64,000 nt of DNA from Paulinella micropora (lineage: Eukaryota; Cercozoa; Imbricatea; Euglyphida; Paulinellidae). The stretch lies in assembly GCA_019918135.1 (NCBI GenBank), contig WBZZ01001109.1:1-64000 (forward strand), in the 5' to 3' direction. Below are positions 62,550 to 64,000 of this stretch, one piece after another (positions within the stretch are counted from its first letter, which is position 1; every line of letters starts with the position of its first letter). Below the pieces are notes generated by a model. It was not told where the DNA came from and did not search any database. It worked only from the letters and a program-made list of their open reading frames with translations. A program made the translations under genes and the position numbers.

Positions 62550-62910
62550 GCGCTCCGCCGGGCGCAGGCGGTCCGTCGGCACGCAGCGCGGTCCGTCGGC
62601 ACGCAGCGCGCGCCCGCGAGGGGAGGGGGGGGCGCTCCGTCGGGCGCAGGCGGGCCGTCGGCACGCAGCGCGGGCCCGCGAGGGAGAGTGCGCTCCGCCG
62701 GGCGCAGGCGGTCCGTCGGCACGCAGCGCGCGCCCGCGAGGGGAGGGGGGAGGCGCTCCGCCTGGCGCAGGCGGGCCGTCGGCATGCAGCGCGCGCCCGC
62801 GAGGGGGGGGGCCGTCGGCACGCAGCGCGCGCCCGCGAGGGGGGGGGCGCTCCGCCGGGCGCAGGCGGGCCGTCGGCACGCAGCGCGCGCCGCCAGCCTG
62901 GCGCGCGCCC
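62550..62910. repeat. GC-rich minisatellite, unit about 60 bp, about six copies
   Basis: Each unit contains CGCTCCGCCGGGCGCAGGCG, then GCCGTCGGCACGCAGCGCG and GCCCGCGAGGG with a G-run of variable length. Two partial units occur (at about 62,580 and 62,812). Translations on both strands are open because of the composition, not because of a gene. Confidence 0.9.
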
Positions 62911-63007
62911 TGGCGTCGCTCGCTCGGGCCTGCGTCCACCAGGCCATTATTCGCTTCGGTCGGAGTGTCCCAGAGAGGGGCTGCCTCTTCCCACGGCCCT
63001 TCTTGCC

Positions 63008-63140
63008 ACCCTCACCGTGGCTACCCACCACTTACACCACCCCCTGCCACCCTCACCGTGGCTACTCACCACTTACGCCACCCCCTGCCACCCTCACCGT
63101 GGCTACTCACCACTTACGCCACCCCCTGCCACGGCTGCGC
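63008..63140. repeat. Tandem repeat, about 45 bp unit, three copies
   Basis: Unit: CACCCTCACCGTGGCTACTC, then ACCACTTACGCCACCCCCTGC. Directly follows the GC-rich minisatellite spacer; a degenerate fourth part with ACCGTGACTACTC lies near 63,160. Confidence 0.85.
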
Positions 63141-63211
63141 TCTACTCGCTTAAACCTTTACCGTGACTACTCTCACCCCTTCACGTCACTCTTACCGTGA
63201 CGGCGGCTCAC

Positions 63212-64000
63212 TCACCGCAGCCTGTCACCTCCAGCTTGGGGCTCTCGCGGGGGCGCCGTGTCCCCGGCCGCGCGGGGCGAGGAGGCCGCGACTGCGGCGG
63301 GCGCGACCGAGCCACCCCCGGCGAGGAGGAAGGCCCGGCACTCCTGCAGCAGCTCCGCCGGGGTCTGCGTCGTGTAGGAGGTGACCAGGACGAGCCACTG
63401 GTCGCAGGCGGCGGCCGTGGGGGTCTCGACCGCCACGGGGCTGGCTTCTTCCCCCGGCGGGTTCAGCAGGCACCGCCGGCAGGCCAGACACTCGAGCGGC
63501 CTAGCCGCCACGAGGCGGGCGGCCCCACCCCCCAGGTCCTCGAGGTCGAAGACGTTGGTCGGGCACACGGACCACAGCTCCAGCGCGCGTGGTGCCGGGA
63601 GCGGGCGTGGCTGGACCTGGACGCTCGACACCTTGCGGGGGGTGAGGAGCCCCTTCTGCCAGCGAGAGTCCCGGGAGGCATAGCCCTTGGTGACCCACAG
63701 CCGGACCCAGACCTCCTCGCCCGGCAGGAGACGGCAGAGCACCTGCCGTTCGCCGCCGGCGGCCACCCGCGCTGCCGGGTAGCCGGGCACGGGACGTAAG
63801 TGGGCGAGGGACACCTCGGTCACGCCCCAGCAGGCCTCCAGCGCGCGCAGCTCGTCGTCGGTGAAGAGGTCGAGCTCCTTTTCCTCGTCCGGTGGCGGCG
63901 GGGGTTCCGCGTCGTCCAGGTCGGCCGGGCGCAGGCCTAGGCCCGCCAGCACGGCCTGGGCCGCCAGCCGCCCGGCCTCGGTTTGCTGCAGCGCGCGGGC
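63212..64000 (-). CDS. DNA-directed RNA polymerase subunit RPB3-like, 5' end outside window
   Basis: Open from the right window edge to TGA/TAG-type stop at 63,212. Landmarks of the RPB3/AC40 family: WVTKGYASRDSRWQKGLL, which parallels the G-x-x-x-x-HAKWSPV segment; then VCPTNVFDLEDLGGGAARLV; then the zinc-associated CLACRRC; then PVAVETPTAAACDQWLVLV, parallel to the conserved F-x-V-E-x-x-G strand, and a final helix. RPB3 dimerises with RPB11 to nucleate polymerase assembly, and RPB10 (present at 22,144) binds that platform. The C-terminal tail is Ala/Pro-rich. Two subunits of one complex within the window argue for a shared viral origin of both GC-rich blocks. Confidence 0.75.
   Translation of the reverse strand, partial: ARALQQTEAGRLAAQAVLAGLGLRPADLDDAEPPPPPDEEKELDLFTDDELRALEACWGVTEVSLAHLRPVPGYPAARVAAGGERQVLCRLLPGEEVWVRLWVTKGYASRDSRWQKGLLTPRKVSSVQVQPRPLPAPRALELWSVCPTNVFDLEDLGGGAARLVAARPLECLACRRCLLNPPGEEASPVAVETPTAAACDQWLVLVTSYTTQTPAELLQECRAFLLAGGGSVAPAAVAASSPRAAGDTAPPREPQAGGDRLR

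Noticed and set aside
62489-63200. Several long Arg/Ala-rich open frames
   Set aside because: They run through a minisatellite on both strands and in all frames, so openness reflects repeat composition.
1-64000. A simple alternative genetic code (TAG = Gln, TGA = Trp) for the whole insert
   Set aside because: Several genes end in TAG or TGA close to AATAAA (21101, 7299, 51124, 57454), and frameshifts are about as common as in-frame stops; kept only as an alternative in findings.
1-64000. tRNA or rRNA genes
   Set aside because: No cloverleaf or rRNA core sequence was recognised by eye; a covariance search would be needed to exclude small tRNAs.

Overview
The window looks like a eukaryotic chromosome segment carrying a decaying, integrated giant virus (nucleocytoplasmic large DNA virus, NCLDV). 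Two GC-rich blocks (about 1-24,720 and 48,900-64,000) hold dense, apparently intronless genes on both strands. They are separated by short C- or G-homopolymer-rich spacers, and many genes end just upstream of AATAAA or ATTAAA. The most diagnostic genes are an RPB10-like RNA polymerase subunit (22144-22404, minus), an RPB3-like subunit cut by the right window edge (63212-64000, minus), and an archaeo-eukaryotic primase (22742-24282, minus). They are accompanied by a SNF2-type ATPase, F-box and leucine-rich-repeat proteins, a C-terminal RING protein, two divergent kinase-fold proteins, a GNAT acetyltransferase, several Cys-rich zinc proteins, and a nine-finger C2H2 protein whose C-terminal half resembles a nuclease. 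RNA polymerase subunits plus a primase and a SNF2 ATPase point to a virus with its own transcription and replication machinery. The F-box, RING and LRR proteins suggest it targeted host ubiquitin pathways.

Many genes are broken, either by single in-frame TAG or TGA codons or by one-base frame changes, several at C/G runs. Others are intact. Decay of a silenced insert is the simplest reading. Sequencing error at homopolymers, or stop-codon recoding, are alternatives (see findings).

The central block (about 24,730-48,750) is AT-richer and different in kind. From left to right it holds: a SET-domain gene followed by purine- and GT-rich low-complexity DNA with exon-like repeated blocks; a broken unidentified gene; a GC-rich near-perfect palindrome; two damaged Ty1/copia elements on the minus strand, the second with LTR-like ends and a half-tRNA-Met type primer site; a 60-bp minisatellite; a deleted Ty3/gypsy element; and a 5.7-kb remnant of a small DNA virus (Polinton-like virus or virophage type). 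That remnant has a D5-like/DUF5906-type helicase and a large fibre protein ending in an S74 intramolecular chaperone. Thus a small-virus relic, host-type retrotransposons and a host-type gene sit between two blocks of giant-virus sequence.

No tRNA, rRNA or CRISPR was recognised. The host cannot be named from sequence alone; a unicellular alga or other protist is plausible from the mix of giant virus, Polinton-like virus and copia elements.
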